NCBI GenBank assembly: GCA_023384675.1
Contig: JAHDVK010000010.1
Location: 155,806 to 219,805, forward strand
Length of the DNA stretch: 64,000 bases
From: Bryobacteraceae bacterium
Lineage (GTDB): Bacteria > Acidobacteriota > Terriglobia > Bryobacterales > Bryobacteraceae
Direction of reading: 5' to 3'
Shown here: in pieces, positions 36,030 through 45,198 of the stretch
Layout of the letters: each line of letters opens with the position of its first letter
Position numbering within the stretch: the first letter of the stretch is position 1
The notes under the pieces: model-generated
The model's input: only the letters and a program-made list of their open reading frames with translations
What the model was told of the DNA's origin: nothing
Databases searched by the model: none
Translations under genes and position numbers: made by a program

Positions 36030-37436
36030 GTGTTCGGCCGCCAAAACCGCCGTCTCCGCCTGTGGCTTGGGGCCGCGGATCTGCTGCTTACCTGGCTCGC
36101 GCTGGAATCGGCGTATGCGATTCGCAGTCTGCTCGATTTCGAGCGTGAATTTTACATTCTGCTTCCGGCGAAGCTGCTGATCATTTTCTTTTCGATGGCG
36201 GCGTGGGTGCTGGTGGCGCTCTGGTCGCGGGTTTATGATCTGACGCTGACGGCCTCGGTGAAGCGGGTGATTTGGGGCGCGGCGCGGCAGACCGTGCTGG
36301 CGGGCACGTCGGTGGTCCTGCTGAGCTTTCTCTTGCGGTTCGACCTGAGCCGGCCGTTCCTCGCGCTGTTTTTCCTCCAGGCGTTCGTCTTCCAATCGGC
36401 GCTGCGGCTGGTGGTGCGCGCGGCGGCGCCGCGGCTGATGCGCGAGCTGGCGACGAAGCGGTTTTTGCTAGTGGGGGGGACGACGCAGCGTGCGCAACGC
36501 CTGGCGGGGCTGGTGGAGGAATCGAGCGACTATGGACTGGAGCTGCTGGGTTTTCTCGACGACCGGCCGGGCACGCTGACGCTTTCGCGAGAATATCCGG
36601 TTCATCCGTACTCGGAACTGCCGGGCCTGCTGGAAACCGAGGTGGTGGATGAGATCCTGTTCGCGGTGGATTCCCACAAGCTTGCACAACTCGAGGACAC
36701 GTTTCTGCTCTGCGACGAGGAGGGTGTGCGGGTGCGGGTGGATGTGGCCTTTTTCCCGCACGTTCACCGGCGTGTGACGCTGGACCGGTTGGCCGACGAT
36801 GCCCCATTGTTGACTTTTGCCGCCGCGCCGCACGACGAATTGCGGCTGGTGGCCAAGCGCGCCACCGACCTTGTGATTTCGGCGGCGGCACTCATCTTGC
36901 TGGCTCCCGTGATGGCGCTGATCGCTCTGGCCATTCGGGCGACCTCGCCCGGTCCCGCGATCTATTCCCAGATCCGCTGCGGGCTGAACGGGCGGCGATT
37001 CCGGCTTTACAAGTTCCGGACGATGGCGGCGAACGCCGACGAATTGAGGGAACAAATCGCACATTTGAACGTGAAAAAGACGGCATTTAAGGTGCCGAAT
37101 GATCCTCGCGTCACCGGGATCGGACGGTTTCTGCGGCGCTTTTCGCTAGACGAATTGCCGCAGTTCTGGAACGTATTGAAGGGCGAGATGGCGCTGGTCG
37201 GCCCCCGCCCGCCGGTGCCTTCAGAGGTGACAGAATATGAGCGGTGGCAGAGGCGCCGCCTGCGAATGCGTCCCGGGCTCACCTGCCTGTGGGCGCTGGC
37301 CGGGCGGGACGCGCTCGACTTTGAGGACTGGATGAGGCTGGACCTGGCCTACATCGACGCCTGGTCGCTCAGGCTGGATTGGAGCATTATGTTGCGCACC
37401 GTCCCGCACGTGTTGACCGGCAAGGGAGCACATTGA
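36030..37436 (+). CDS. Polyprenyl-phosphate sugar transferase (WbaP/CpsE type)
   Basis: This 468-residue protein starts at GTG 36030. It has four N-terminal membrane helices (about 10-130), a Rossmann-like CoA-binding-type domain (KRFLLVGGTTQRAQRLAG, about 145-255), a fifth helix (AALILLAPVMALIALAI), and the catalytic bacterial sugar transferase domain: GRRFRLYKFRTMAANADELR, VTGIGRFLRRFSLDELPQFW, and MALVGPRPPVPSEV. It moves a sugar phosphate from a nucleotide sugar onto undecaprenyl phosphate, the first membrane step of exopolysaccharide or O-antigen synthesis. No other polysaccharide genes are adjacent. Confidence 0.9.
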   Translation: MFGRQNRRLRLWLGAADLLLTWLALESAYAIRSLLDFEREFYILLPAKLLIIFFSMAAWVLVALWSRVYDLTLTASVKRVIWGAARQTVLAGTSVVLLSFLLRFDLSRPFLALFFLQAFVFQSALRLVVRAAAPRLMRELATKRFLLVGGTTQRAQRLAGLVEESSDYGLELLGFLDDRPGTLTLSREYPVHPYSELPGLLETEVVDEILFAVDSHKLAQLEDTFLLCDEEGVRVRVDVAFFPHVHRRVTLDRLADDAPLLTFAAAPHDELRLVAKRATDLVISAAALILLAPVMALIALAIRATSPGPAIYSQIRCGLNGRRFRLYKFRTMAANADELREQIAHLNVKKTAFKVPNDPRVTGIGRFLRRFSLDELPQFWNVLKGEMALVGPRPPVPSEVTEYERWQRRRLRMRPGLTCLWALAGRDALDFEDWMRLDLAYIDAWSLRLDWSIMLRTVPHVLTGKGAH

Positions 37437-37441
37437 TCACC

Positions 37442-38059
37442 ATGGAACTTATACCTACGCAAGACGAAGTCATTCAGCTGCTGGAAGAGACGGGAGCGCT
37501 GCGCCGGGGACATTTCGTTTACGCCAACGGGCTGCATTCCGATCTTTATCTCCAGGTGGCGCTGGCGATGCGCCATCACGCCTATTCCAAGACGCTCTGC
37601 GTCGCGTTAAGCCGAAAGCTGCGGGCGCATTCCGACCTGCGGGCGATCACGTCGGAGTTATCGATCGTGACGCCGGCCACCGGCGGGCTGCCGGTGGCAT
37701 TCGGGCTGTGCGAAGCCCTGCAGGCGAAGCAGGTATATTGGGCCGAGCGGGGGGAGGAAGGCGGTCCGCTGCGTTTCCGCCCATACCAGGAGCCCCAGCC
37801 CGGCGAGAAGGTGCTGCTGGCCGATGATATTCTGCGGTCGGGACGGAAACTGACTGAATTGCGGCGGCTGATCGAGGAGCGGGGGGCGAAGGTCGTAGGA
37901 CTGGCGGTTGTAGTGTATCAACCCAACCCGCAGACGCCCAGCTTTGGAGATTTGCCGTTCTATTATCTGGCGAAGCTCGACGCCATGTATTACCTCGAAG
38001 CCGCCCAAGTCGAGGAATCGCCGCGCATCGACGGCCCGGAAGAGCACGTCTGGATCTGA
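37442..38059 (+). CDS. pyrE: Orotate phosphoribosyltransferase
   Basis: This 205-residue protein has PRT-fold landmarks: GHFVYANGLHSDLYLQVALA at the start, a central VTPATGGLPVAFGLCEALQA, YWAERGEEGGPLRF, and the PRPP-binding loop VLLADDILRSGRKL (acidic D-D pair). OPRTs make orotidine phosphate in pyrimidine synthesis. GGGAG at about 37424-37428 suits a TTG start at 37433 better than ATG 37442 (13 bp away), so the protein may have three extra residues. It follows the sugar transferase by 5 bp. Confidence 0.85.
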   Translation: MELIPTQDEVIQLLEETGALRRGHFVYANGLHSDLYLQVALAMRHHAYSKTLCVALSRKLRAHSDLRAITSELSIVTPATGGLPVAFGLCEALQAKQVYWAERGEEGGPLRFRPYQEPQPGEKVLLADDILRSGRKLTELRRLIEERGAKVVGLAVVVYQPNPQTPSFGDLPFYYLAKLDAMYYLEAAQVEESPRIDGPEEHVWI

Positions 38060-38065
38060 GCTGAT

Positions 38066-38482
38066 TCAGCGGCGCAGGACATGCGGGGCGCCCGCCACGT
38101 CCGGGCGCGCGTTGAGGAGCCGTTCGGTTTCGGGCTGGACCATCACCCAGAGGCAGTAAATACCGAGGGCGGTGCCCAGCGGGAAGCTCAGCAGCTCCAG
38201 CGCTGCGACGACGATGGTGAGCACGCGGCCCCATGAAAGTCCGCGCAGCAGCGCGATCCCGGCGATCATCGCGGGCGCCGCCAGCACCGCCATCAGGACG
38301 AACAAGCCGATGCCCACGCCGCCGAGCACCGTTGCGCCGACCAACGCGTCGGGCGAGCGGTCCTGCGTGGAAACGAATGTGGCCAGGCCGCCGAGGATCA
38401 AGAGCAGGAAGAGTCCGATCAGGATCGAAATGCTAGCGTAGACGATTTGCAGTATGCCTGCTGTCCGGATGTGTTGCGCCAT
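38066..38482 (-). CDS. Small integral membrane protein
   Basis: This 138-residue protein has about four hydrophobic helices: AGILQIVYASISILIGLFLL, then LGGVGIGLFVLMAVLAAPAM, IAGIALLRG and IVVAALELLSFPLGTALGIY, with a cytosolic tail TERLLNARPDV. It resembles small DUF-type membrane proteins found near envelope genes. It is convergent with pyrE (6 bp) and in line with the secreted protein genes upstream. Confidence 0.6.
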   Translation of the reverse strand: MAQHIRTAGILQIVYASISILIGLFLLLILGGLATFVSTQDRSPDALVGATVLGGVGIGLFVLMAVLAAPAMIAGIALLRGLSWGRVLTIVVAALELLSFPLGTALGIYCLWVMVQPETERLLNARPDVAGAPHVLRR

Positions 38483-38542
38483 GACCTTCTCCTGTTTATG
38501 GCTTACGTAGCGCAGGCTGCGCGAGTTCCCTGAACCGGCGAG

Positions 38543-39550
38543 CTATCGCAGCCGCTGCAGCAGGATTCCGTAGCCGACGCCGGCCTCGTCGGCGGTTTTT
38601 GCGGCCTGGAAGGCCATGAAGCGGCCGTCGGTACTGATGACGGGGTTTGAGGCTTTCCAGCCTTCGTAATCGTTAAAGAAGGTGAGCCGCTCAAACTGCT
38701 TGCCAGTCCCGTCGAGCCGCAGTTTCCAAACGTCGATGTTGCGAAAGCCGCCCTCCCACCCGGCGCGCTGGGCGTGCTGGTCGCTTTCAACGCACGTGTG
38801 CAACCCGCCGGGGAAGATGCCTTCCACCTCGTTGTAGGCGCCGATAGAGGCGCTTTGCGGGGTGATCCGGCCCGATTCGAGGTCGATGACATAGACGGAG
38901 GCGCGATTTTGCGGTTCGTAGCAGGTGAAAGTGAGTTTGCGATCGTTGTCGAAGAAATCCTGCGCCTCGAGCGTGCACTCGCTGGAGGGGCTGGAGTGAA
39001 CCACCTTGACATTGCGCAGGCCCGGCCTGGCGAGGTCCACTTCGGCCGTGATCAGCCGCGACGAGCCCTTGGGCAAGTCCGGATTTTGGGAGGAGGTTTG
39101 CGCGAAGGCGACTTTGAGACTTTGCTTTGACAGCGCGGCGCCCTCGCTCATTTTTTGATCCAGGCGTTCAGGCGTGGCGCCGGGTTTGCGGCGCAGGAGC
39201 CAGAGTTCATTATCGCGGTGGCGCCCGTCGTGGAGAGTAGTGAAGCGTTCCGGACCGATGAGGAGATAATCGCCCGTGGTCAAGTGCATGACGCGCAGAA
39301 ACGCGGCGCCGGGGACGTTGCAGGTGAGGCAGCGAATGGCGCGCGTCTGCAAATCGATCGTGAAGGCGTCGCCAAAGCTCTTCGCCATGAAGGCGACCGC
39401 ATCATTCGCCGGGGAGAAGTCGGCGCGCTCGCCGAAATGGGTGAGCATCTCGACATTCGGGGGGAGCGCATCCAGCGGGCTGCCGCTCTTGCGCGACTGC
39501 GCGGCGGCCAGCGCCGCGAAGACCAACAAGCAAGAGATTAAGTTCCGCAT
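38543..39550 (-). CDS. Exported beta-propeller (TolB/PD40-like) protein
   Basis: This 335-residue protein starts at ATG 39548-39550 with GGAGG 7 bp upstream and a signal peptide (MRNLISCLLVFAALAAAQ). The body is built of PD40/TolB-like blades: HFGERADFSPANDAVAFMAK, TLHDGRHRDNELWLLRRKPG, KWRLDG-type turns, and FNDYEGWKASNPVISTDGRF. Such propellers usually bind proteins or peptidoglycan. It belongs to a minus-strand unit with the BACON/module protein (54 bp) upstream of it. Confidence 0.75.
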   Translation of the reverse strand: MRNLISCLLVFAALAAAQSRKSGSPLDALPPNVEMLTHFGERADFSPANDAVAFMAKSFGDAFTIDLQTRAIRCLTCNVPGAAFLRVMHLTTGDYLLIGPERFTTLHDGRHRDNELWLLRRKPGATPERLDQKMSEGAALSKQSLKVAFAQTSSQNPDLPKGSSRLITAEVDLARPGLRNVKVVHSSPSSECTLEAQDFFDNDRKLTFTCYEPQNRASVYVIDLESGRITPQSASIGAYNEVEGIFPGGLHTCVESDQHAQRAGWEGGFRNIDVWKLRLDGTGKQFERLTFFNDYEGWKASNPVISTDGRFMAFQAAKTADEAGVGYGILLQRLR

Positions 39551-39604
39551 AGGCGGGCCTCCAAAATAGGGCAAATTGCGCCGGCAAGCGGCGAGAGCAA
39601 ATGT

Positions 39605-41962
39605 CTATTGCGGCAACCGCGTCGCCTTGAGGCTTGTGTAGGCCCCTGAGGACGCAAAGCGCAGGCCGATGATGGACATTTCACCGGCGCCGACTTCGGA
39701 GAACTCAACAGTACCCTTCCGGTCCCGGACAATGGGGTAGAGTTCCTGCAGCACGAACGCGCGATGGCCCATCGCGGGCAGCACCGGCAGTTCAAATTGC
39801 TGGATCCGCTGTCCCTGTTCGTCGCGGAATACAACGAAGATACTGGCCGGCTGCGTGGCGCTCAAGTTGGCGACGGCCACGGTGGTGACGTAGCCGCTGG
39901 TGTTGTCGAAGGGCAGCACGATGCGGCGCGGCGTGCCCACCGAGACCGGAACGGCGGCTTCCTGATCGGGCCGGCCGGGGACCACCTGGCGGAAAGTGGC
40001 GAAGCCGGTGACCCATTGGTCGGTTCTCACTTCGGCGAAGCCCACGGTGGGGCCGCTGCTGAGCCCGGCGGTGCGGAGGATGCGGGAACTGCCGGGCGGG
40101 ATTTCGATCATCAGCGGATTGACCCCGTCCTCCAGGGCGAGTTGCCACGGTTGCGTAGCGCCTGCGGTTCCCACAGAGCGGTGGAAGTGCAACTGGATGC
40201 TGGCCGGGACGATGTCGTTGTTCACGAGAGTGATCTCCGTGGTGTACGGGCCGCCGTCGGCGATTTGGGCGAGAGAGCGGCGTCCGTTGGCGCGCACGTC
40301 CATGGACTGTGCTTCGAAGCTCGTATAAGCGCCGGTGCTGTTAAAGCGCAGGCCGAGCAGCGAGATCTGTCCGCGGATCGCATACATATCCGCTGTACCG
40401 CGCACGTTGGCCAGATAAGGGAAGCTGTCGGTGAAGGAGAAGGCGAGTTGGCCGAGAGGGGGCAGGTCCATCACCCGGTCAATCCGGAGCAGTTCGCCCT
40501 TCGCATCGCGGAAGAGCACGACCACGCGGGAGACTTCCGTCTTGCTGAGATTCACCAGCGCCGCGGCGGTCACATTGCCGTTGGTGTTGTCGAAGGGCAG
40601 CAGCAGCCGCTGCATGAGAGTGGGAGTGACGGGAACGGCGGCCTCTTGCACTTGGCCGTCCGGACGGGTCTGCCGAAAGATCGCCGTGCCTTCCACCTGC
40701 TCCTGGCTGATCACTTCGGCCCAGCCCTGACGGATATTCGCGGTGGCGCCAGCGGTTTCGATCGTCCACGAACCTCCAACGGGGATGGTGATCTGGTTGA
40801 ACGGCGCATTATTCAGCATTGCGGGGCTCCAGGGCGCAGTGCCGCCCGACTGCGGATCGGAGAGGTAGAAGCGGAGCGTGATCAAGGCCGGGGTGCGGTC
40901 GTTGTTGGTGACGGTGATGGCGGTCCGGTAGGGTCCGCCGTCGGCTACCTGGGCAATCGTCCGCACGAGTGGCGGCCGAGGAAGTGTACGCACGGGGATG
41001 ATGTAGGGCGGCGAGCCGTCCGACGGTGTGACGGTGATCGTGTTCTGCTTCGGCAAGTCGGCAAGTTGAACGGTATCCACCGAAACGCCCACATTATCGG
41101 GCGTGAAGCCTCGTACCTGCGAGAGGGAAACGGCAGTGGCCTCGGGGTCCTTAGTGATGTCATAGGCGACGATGCGGCCCTGCGAAGAGAGGATCTGAAT
41201 GGGTTGCGAAGGTGGGAGAGTCTGCCCGAAGGCATAGAAGGTTAGGAAAGTCGGGGCGACCGTAAAGTTTGGCGAGCGTTCCTGGACCTTCAGCCGGACT
41301 TTCACCGTCTTCTGATAGCCGGGCAGCGCGGTGCTAGTGAACTGGAGCGTCCCTTCGTGCTCCTCGCCCGGATCCATGCCCGCGGCCGTAACCCGCACGG
41401 TAAGCCGGGCCGGTGTCATGACGGGCTGGGCTTCGCGAATGCTCAGCCAATCGCCGCCTGACTGAGTGACGGTACTCCAATTGAGCGGATTACTGCGGCC
41501 GTCGGAGATCTGAAGATCCAAGGGCTTCTCGTCGGTGCCCTCGGGTCCCGCCAGCATGGAAAGTTCCTCCGTGCTCGTGAGAATCACCACTCCGGTGACG
41601 TTGAACGTGACCGGCAAGTTCACGGCGTTCAGCCCGGCGGGGATGACCGAGAGGAAGCCCGTGTACTGGCCGGTCTGCAGCCCAGCGGGATTCGCGGTAA
41701 CCAGAAACTCCACAGTGCCGTTCTGGAAGAGCGTTCCGCTGACAGGCGTGACGGTCAACCAGCCTTGGTTCGTCACCGCAAGATAGTTGGTGGAGGTGCC
41801 GAAATTGGAGAGGACGACCTTGCCCGTCACTGCGGCGGTGGTGCCGGCGGGCGCGTTGAGCGTCAAAGACGTGGGCTGCCAGACCAGGCTGGGTCCCTGA
41901 GCTTGCAGCGGCAAGCCCCACATCGCCAGCAAGACGAGGATAGGAAGACAATTGGAAGGCAT
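39605..41962 (-). CDS. Secreted protein with BACON-like domains and two copies of a ~200-residue module
   Basis: This 785-residue protein starts at ATG 41960-41962 with a signal peptide (MPSNCLPILVLLAMWGLPLQ). Residues about 25-235 hold two BACON-like immunoglobulin domains (WLTVTPVSGTLFQNGT and GGDWLSIREAQPVMT). Residues about 330-540 and 560-780 are two modules opening with DGGPYRTAITVTNNDRTP and DGGPYTTEITLVNNDIVP and closing with GLRFNSTGAYTS and GLRFASSGAYTS. The same module stands alone in the 35092-35967 gene. BACON domains often sit on carbohydrate-binding or mucin-binding surface proteins. Function otherwise unknown. Confidence 0.75.
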   Translation of the reverse strand: MPSNCLPILVLLAMWGLPLQAQGPSLVWQPTSLTLNAPAGTTAAVTGKVVLSNFGTSTNYLAVTNQGWLTVTPVSGTLFQNGTVEFLVTANPAGLQTGQYTGFLSVIPAGLNAVNLPVTFNVTGVVILTSTEELSMLAGPEGTDEKPLDLQISDGRSNPLNWSTVTQSGGDWLSIREAQPVMTPARLTVRVTAAGMDPGEEHEGTLQFTSTALPGYQKTVKVRLKVQERSPNFTVAPTFLTFYAFGQTLPPSQPIQILSSQGRIVAYDITKDPEATAVSLSQVRGFTPDNVGVSVDTVQLADLPKQNTITVTPSDGSPPYIIPVRTLPRPPLVRTIAQVADGGPYRTAITVTNNDRTPALITLRFYLSDPQSGGTAPWSPAMLNNAPFNQITIPVGGSWTIETAGATANIRQGWAEVISQEQVEGTAIFRQTRPDGQVQEAAVPVTPTLMQRLLLPFDNTNGNVTAAALVNLSKTEVSRVVVLFRDAKGELLRIDRVMDLPPLGQLAFSFTDSFPYLANVRGTADMYAIRGQISLLGLRFNSTGAYTSFEAQSMDVRANGRRSLAQIADGGPYTTEITLVNNDIVPASIQLHFHRSVGTAGATQPWQLALEDGVNPLMIEIPPGSSRILRTAGLSSGPTVGFAEVRTDQWVTGFATFRQVVPGRPDQEAAVPVSVGTPRRIVLPFDNTSGYVTTVAVANLSATQPASIFVVFRDEQGQRIQQFELPVLPAMGHRAFVLQELYPIVRDRKGTVEFSEVGAGEMSIIGLRFASSGAYTSLKATRLPQ

Positions 41963-42063
41963 CTTGTTTGCATCATAGGCTGCTTCGGCCTCCGCAACAA
42001 GTGGCATGCGCGATATTAGGGTGGAAACCTCAGAGGCATGAGACAAAATGCGGCAGCGTTGTT

Positions 42064-42085
42064 GCCCGGCCGGCGCCGGCCGGGC
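42064..42085. repeat. 22-bp perfect GC palindrome
   Basis: The half-site GCCCGGCCGGC (42064-42074) is followed directly by its reverse complement (42075-42085). With no loop it can act as a dyad for a protein or form a cruciform. It lies in the 460-bp gap between the BACON gene (minus) and the GNAT gene (plus), a divergent region. Confidence 0.7.
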
Positions 42086-42093
42086 GGCGAAGC

Positions 42094-42130
42094 ATGGGGG
42101 CTCACTTCGGGTGTCGAGCCGAGCCCCCAT
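42094..42130. repeat. Long inverted repeat with a 17-base loop
   Basis: ATGGGGGCTC (42094-42103) pairs with GAGCCCCCAT (42121-42130). The element sits 8 bp from the 22-bp palindrome. The left arm shares TGGGGGCTCA with the first hairpin of the 12402 and 63137 repeats, which hints at a related repeat family. The rest of this gap (42131-42425) shows no gene. Confidence 0.6.
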
Positions 42131-42425
42131 CCTTCGTAACGGGGATTATAGAGATAGCGACAGCGGCCGGGCGGAGGTTACATATGCCGCGAAAAAAGGT
42201 CCGCCCGAGGGGAAGCGCCGTTAGGTGAAGAGCAATTGCATGGTTCCTCCCCCGGATCCCTTGAAGAGCGCTGGCACAGCGGGGAGGCTGGTGATCCTGG
42301 GCCTGCGCTGGCGCGATCTGAAGAATCGCGTCAGGGGTTCACGCCAGATTCCCCAGTGAGTGCGATATTCCGGCCCACGGCGCCGGGGCTGGGATTGCTG
42401 ACGCGGCCTGCCGCAGAATAGGGAT

Positions 42426-42947
42426 ATGGTTGCTGAAACCGGCCGCTTGAGGCTGTACTCGTGGCGCGCCGAGGACTGGGTTGCCTTCGCACCGGTTGCG
42501 AGAGACCCAGAAGTGATGCGCTACATCACGGGCGGCGTGCCGTGGTCCGACGAGCGGGTTCAGGAGTTTGTCTCGAAGCAGATCACACGGCATGCCGATG
42601 AAGGCTACTGCCGCTGGCGGCTCGCAGAGAAGGCCACCGGCGCTACCGTGGGCTTCTGCGGCGGGGGCCGCATGCACGGGCTGGCCGAGGAAGAGGTGGA
42701 AGTGGGCTGGTGGCTGGCGCGCTCGCATTGGGGCCGCGGGCTGGCCACGGAAGCGGCGCGGGCGGCGATCCACGATCTATTCACCCGCGTGGGGCTTTCG
42801 CGCGTAGTTTCGATGGCGGCGCGGGAGAATGCCGCGTCGCTGCGCATCATGGCGAAACTTGGGTACACGTTCGTGCGCGAGCAGCCCTACCGCGAGTTCA
42901 TCGTCCACATCCATGAACTCACGCCCGCCGGGTTTCGAGTATCGTAA
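42426..42947 (+). CDS. GNAT-family acetyltransferase, RimJ/RimL type
   Basis: This 173-residue protein follows the RimL layout: MVAETGRLRLYSWRAEDWVA, VMRYITGGVPWSDE, the acetyl-CoA loop VGWWLARSHWGRGLATEAAR, and the end motif NAASLRIMAKLGYTFVRE. It transfers acetyl groups to an amine, most often a protein N-terminus. Target unknown. It precedes the MFS gene by 14 bp. Confidence 0.83.
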   Translation: MVAETGRLRLYSWRAEDWVAFAPVARDPEVMRYITGGVPWSDERVQEFVSKQITRHADEGYCRWRLAEKATGATVGFCGGGRMHGLAEEEVEVGWWLARSHWGRGLATEAARAAIHDLFTRVGLSRVVSMAARENAASLRIMAKLGYTFVREQPYREFIVHIHELTPAGFRVS

Positions 42948-42961
42948 AAAGAACCTTCGCC

Positions 42962-44275
42962 ATGCAGAAACTCACTGGGACCCAATGGCTGATCTGCATC
43001 ATTGCAGCCATCGGCTTTGCCTTTGACATTTATGAACTGCTGATGCTGCCGCTCATTGTGCGCCCCGCGCTGATGGAACTGAGCGGCATTCAGCCGGGCA
43101 CACCGGAATTCAACTTCTGGGTGGGGATGCTGTTCTGGGTTCCCGCCGTCGCGGGGGGCCTGTTCGGCCTGTACGGCGGGTATCTGACGGACCGCTTCGG
43201 CCGCCGCCGGGTGCTGGTGTGGTCGATCCTGTTGTATGCACTCTCGGCCTTTGCGGCGGGCTTTTCCACGTCGCTGTATATGCTTCTTTTCCTGCGGACC
43301 ACGACATTCGTGGGCGTCTGCGTGGAGTTCGTCGCGGCGGTGGCGTGGCTGGCCGAACTGTTTCCGGATCCGAAGCGGCGGGAGGCCGTGCTGGGCTACA
43401 CGCAGGCGTTCAGTTCGTTGGGCGGGCTGATGGTGACGGGCGCGTACTTTCTTTCGGTGCAGTTCGCAAACTCGTTGCCGGCGATCTACGGGGACCACTC
43501 GGCCTGGCGCTACACCCTGATTTCAGGCGTGATTCCGGCGCTGCCGCTGATCATCATCCGGCCGTTCTTGCCCGAAAGCCCGCTGTGGGCGCAGAAGAAA
43601 AAGGCGGGAACGTTGAAGCGCGCCAGCATCGCCGCGCTGTTCGCGCCGGAATACCGGCAGGTGACGATCGTCACGACGATCCTTTTCGCCTGCGGCTACG
43701 GCGCGGCTTTCGGCGCGATTCAGAGTGTGCCGCGCATCGTGCCTGGGCTGCCGGAGGTCGCGGGGCTGGCGCGGCCGCTGCAGGAGACATATGTAAGCGC
43801 GGTGCAGTTTTTCCAGGAGATGGGCGGACTGACGGGGCGGTTCATTCTCGCGTTTCTGGCCGTGCGTATCGTGGGCCGGCGCTTCCTGTTGCGGATCTTC
43901 CAGGTGCCCGGCCTGATCGTCTTCCCGTTTGTTTTCTTCTATGCGGCGACGCATAGCGTGGACATGCTGAAGTGGGGCATCGCGCTGGCCGGGCTGCTCA
44001 CCATTGCTCAGTTCAGTTTCTGGGGGAATTACCTGCCGCGCGTCTACCCGACCCATTTGCGCGGCACGGGCGAATCGTTCGCAGCGAACATCGGCGGGCG
44101 GATGATCGGCACGTCGGCGGCGTTTGTCACCGCGCAGCTTTCCAACTACGCGCCGGGAGACACGCCCGCGGCGCAACTGGCGTGGGCTTCGGGCGTCGTG
44201 GCCGTGTTTGTGTACGTCACCGGCGTCATCGCCAGCTTCTGGCTGAAGGAGCCGGCTGCGGAATTACCGGACTGA
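42962..44275 (+). CDS. MFS transporter, sugar/aromatic-acid symporter-like
   Basis: This 437-residue membrane protein has about twelve helices. The first reads QWLICIIAAIGFAFDIYELL, and the helix 2-3 loop is GGYLTDRFGRRRVLVWS, the strong MFS D-R-F-G-R-R motif. The middle loop (LPESPLWAQKKKAGTLKRAS) carries the P-E-S-P motif. The shape resembles sugar and aromatic-acid carriers. The substrate is not known. It lies between a GNAT gene and thiG on the same strand. Confidence 0.87.
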   Translation: MQKLTGTQWLICIIAAIGFAFDIYELLMLPLIVRPALMELSGIQPGTPEFNFWVGMLFWVPAVAGGLFGLYGGYLTDRFGRRRVLVWSILLYALSAFAAGFSTSLYMLLFLRTTTFVGVCVEFVAAVAWLAELFPDPKRREAVLGYTQAFSSLGGLMVTGAYFLSVQFANSLPAIYGDHSAWRYTLISGVIPALPLIIIRPFLPESPLWAQKKKAGTLKRASIAALFAPEYRQVTIVTTILFACGYGAAFGAIQSVPRIVPGLPEVAGLARPLQETYVSAVQFFQEMGGLTGRFILAFLAVRIVGRRFLLRIFQVPGLIVFPFVFFYAATHSVDMLKWGIALAGLLTIAQFSFWGNYLPRVYPTHLRGTGESFAANIGGRMIGTSAAFVTAQLSNYAPGDTPAAQLAWASGVVAVFVYVTGVIASFWLKEPAAELPD

Positions 44276-44304
44276 GGCCCGCCCGCGCGGCCTACAATGG
44301 AGCT

Positions 44305-45081
44305 ATGAGCGATCAGCTAACCATTGCGGGCCGGGCGTTCGGCTCGCGCCTCATGATTGGAACGGGGAAATACCGCAGTTTTCAGGAGATGGTCCGCTGC
44401 CATGAGGCCTCGGGCGCGGAGATTGTCACGGTAGCCGTCCGGCGGGTAAATCTCACCGACAAATCCCAGGAGTCGATGCTCGATCACATCGACCGCACGA
44501 AATACTTTCTTCTTCCGAATACCGCCGCCTGCTATACCGTGGAGGATGCCGTCCGCACGGCGCGGCTGGGGCGCGAGGTGGGCCTGTCCGAGTGGGTGAA
44601 GCTCGAGGTGATCGGCGACGAAAAGACGCTGTTTCCCGATGTTTTCGGCCTGGTGGAGGCCACGCGTATCCTGGCGAAGGAAGGCTTTATCGTTCTGCCG
44701 TACACGAACGACGATCTGATCACCGCCAGGCGGTTGATCGACGCGGGCGCGGCCGCTGTGATGCCGCTGGCCGCGCCGATCGGCTCCGGGCTGGGCATCC
44801 AGAATCACGCCGCGCTGCGGATTCTGCGGGAGCAGATCACCGAAGTGCCGCTGATCGTGGATGCGGGCGTTGGCACCGCCTCGGATGCGTGCGTTGCGAT
44901 GGAGATGGGCTTTGACGGGATTCTGCTGAACACCGCCGTGGCCGCCGCCGGGGATTCCGAAAAGATGGCCGCCGCGATGAAGCATGGAGTCGAGGCGGGC
45001 CGGCTGGCGTATCTGGCGGGGCGCATGGAGCGAAGGTTGTACGCCTCGGCGAGTTCGCCGCTCACCGGTGTGATCCGCTAG
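44305..45081 (+). CDS. thiG: Thiazole synthase ThiG
   Basis: This 258-residue TIM-barrel protein has the imine-forming K99 in SEWVKLEVIGD and the phosphate region GAAAVMPLAAPIGSGLGIQN, LIVDAGVGTASDA and the end LLNTAVAAA. With ThiS it makes the thiazole ring of vitamin B1. GGAG sits just before ATG 44305. No thiS, thiC or thiO gene is adjacent. Confidence 0.95.
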   Translation: MSDQLTIAGRAFGSRLMIGTGKYRSFQEMVRCHEASGAEIVTVAVRRVNLTDKSQESMLDHIDRTKYFLLPNTAACYTVEDAVRTARLGREVGLSEWVKLEVIGDEKTLFPDVFGLVEATRILAKEGFIVLPYTNDDLITARRLIDAGAAAVMPLAAPIGSGLGIQNHAALRILREQITEVPLIVDAGVGTASDACVAMEMGFDGILLNTAVAAAGDSEKMAAAMKHGVEAGRLAYLAGRMERRLYASASSPLTGVIR

Positions 45082-45198
45082 CCGGCGGTCCTGCCCCGGC
45101 GGGAGGGCGTTGTGACCGGCGGAATACTCGCAAACCCGTCAGATCGAGGGCAAGCGAGCCTTGCGGGGGATCATGACGGAGGATTCGGAGGGACGTGG

